NCBI GenBank assembly: GCA_002314055.1 | Contig: DCBP01000053.1 | Span: 1 to 6,921, forward strand | DNA: 6,921 nucleotides | Source of the DNA: Prevotella sp. UBA1104 | GTDB lineage: Bacteria > Bacteroidota > Bacteroidia > Bacteroidales > Bacteroidaceae | Direction of reading: 5' to 3' | Part shown: positions 6,624 to 6,921 of the stretch, one piece after another | How the letters are laid out: each line of letters opens with the position of its first letter | Position numbering within the stretch: the first letter of the stretch is position 1 | Notes under the pieces: model-generated | Database searches by the model: none | Told to the model about the DNA's origin: nothing | What the model saw: the letters and a program-made list of their open reading frames with translations, nothing else | Made by a program: the position numbers and the translations under genes

Positions 6624-6864
6624 CGTGTTTCATGAAAGTGTTTCAAATGTGTTTCAAAAAATTTTTGAAACAAAATCGTATTTAATTAATTGATATATAG
6701 ATAGTTAAGGTGTTTCAGACGTGAAACAGCAAGCGTTTCAGAAACAAATCTTTGTTTCAGTAGTGAAACACTTTAACTTCTTTATAATCAGAGAATTATA
6801 TGTATTTTTGTTTCATTTCTGAAATGAAACACTTTTGAAACACTGAAAACAAAACTGAAACACG
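6624..6864. repeat. 241-bp mirror-symmetric inverted repeat of GTTTCA/TGAAAC motifs
   Basis: GTTTCA occurs at 6627, 6640, 6651, 6712, 6735, 6754 and 6810, and its complement TGAAAC at 6666, 6722, 6764, 6825, 6836 and 6856. Twelve of the 13 form six mirrored pairs; five are exact about 6740.5 and the outermost needs a 7-base insertion on the right. The last motif, GTTTCAGAAAC (6735-6745), sits at the centre. From 6640 to 6841 the halves align without gaps, about 63 of 101 positions complementary by hand count. Local palindromes are embedded: two of 23 bp with 11-bp arms and a 1-base centre (6650-6672, 6809-6831) and two of 18 bp, TGTTTCA-4-TGAAACA (6711-6728, 6753-6770). No coding frame of note lies in 6620-6921. 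Possible roles are an operator array, an origin or recombination site, or a fold-back element. Confidence 0.85.
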
Positions 6865-6921
6865 CAAATAATATGAATTTCTGTATTCATCTTAGACGGT
6901 GTCTTCCCCTCTCCCGTCTCC

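Noticed and set aside
6616..6693. Small 25-codon gene starting at the ATG that overlaps the helix-turn-helix stop
   Set aside because: Its codons are mostly the GTTTCA repeat itself, it has no ribosome site and no recognisable protein feature.
6624..6864. CRISPR array
   Set aside because: The repeated unit is only six bases, in both orientations, with irregular short gaps. There is no repeat of 20 or more bases and no unique spacers of constant length.
6624..6864. Integron attC site
   Set aside because: The conserved GTTRRRY/RYYYAAC core boxes are not present in the expected layout; GTTTCA does not fit that consensus.

Overview
The window looks like chromosomal DNA of a member of the Bacteroidota, most likely order Bacteroidales and possibly Prevotella-like (the genus is inference). 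Three things point there. The promoters carry a -7 box of the type TAnnTTTG with a TTTG-like -33 box, not E. coli -35/-10 boxes. Start codons mostly lack a Shine-Dalgarno sequence and sit in A/T-rich leaders. The gene content (long PPi-dependent phosphofructokinase, fused NfnA-NfnB reductase) is typical of anaerobic Bacteroidales.

Layout: 1-282 is an A/T-rich leader with a well-matched promoter for pfp. 283-1929 (+) encodes PPi-dependent 6-phosphofructokinase. 2018-2896 (+) encodes a membrane-anchored GH25 lysozyme-like muramidase, ending in an intrinsic terminator that overlaps its stop codon. 2998-5358 (+) encodes a one-chain NfnA-NfnB (SudB-SudA) NAD(P)H/ferredoxin oxidoreductase behind its own promoter. 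5359-5619 is a convergent intergenic space holding a nested inverted repeat and the terminator of the opposite-strand operon. 5620-6221 (-) is the ribosomal protein operon rplU-rpmA (L21, L27) with a candidate structured leader and promoter at about 6240-6314. 6315-6457 shows nothing I can assign. 6458-6619 (+) is a short helix-turn-helix coding remnant without a usable start codon. 6624-6864 is a 241-bp imperfect inverted repeat built from 13 copies of the hexamer GTTTCA/TGAAAC in mirror-symmetric positions. 6865-6921 is unassigned.

The left and middle genes are housekeeping. PFP runs the glycolytic phosphofructokinase step on pyrophosphate, the Nfn fusion balances NADH, NADPH and ferredoxin pools in an anaerobe, the muramidase acts on the cell wall, and rplU-rpmA supplies the large ribosomal subunit. 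They need not be co-regulated.

The unusual part is the right end. There a helix-turn-helix remnant stops only four bases before a large symmetric array of GTTTCA motifs. This is the best candidate here for an undescribed element: an operator array, an origin or recombination site, or a fold-back mobile element.
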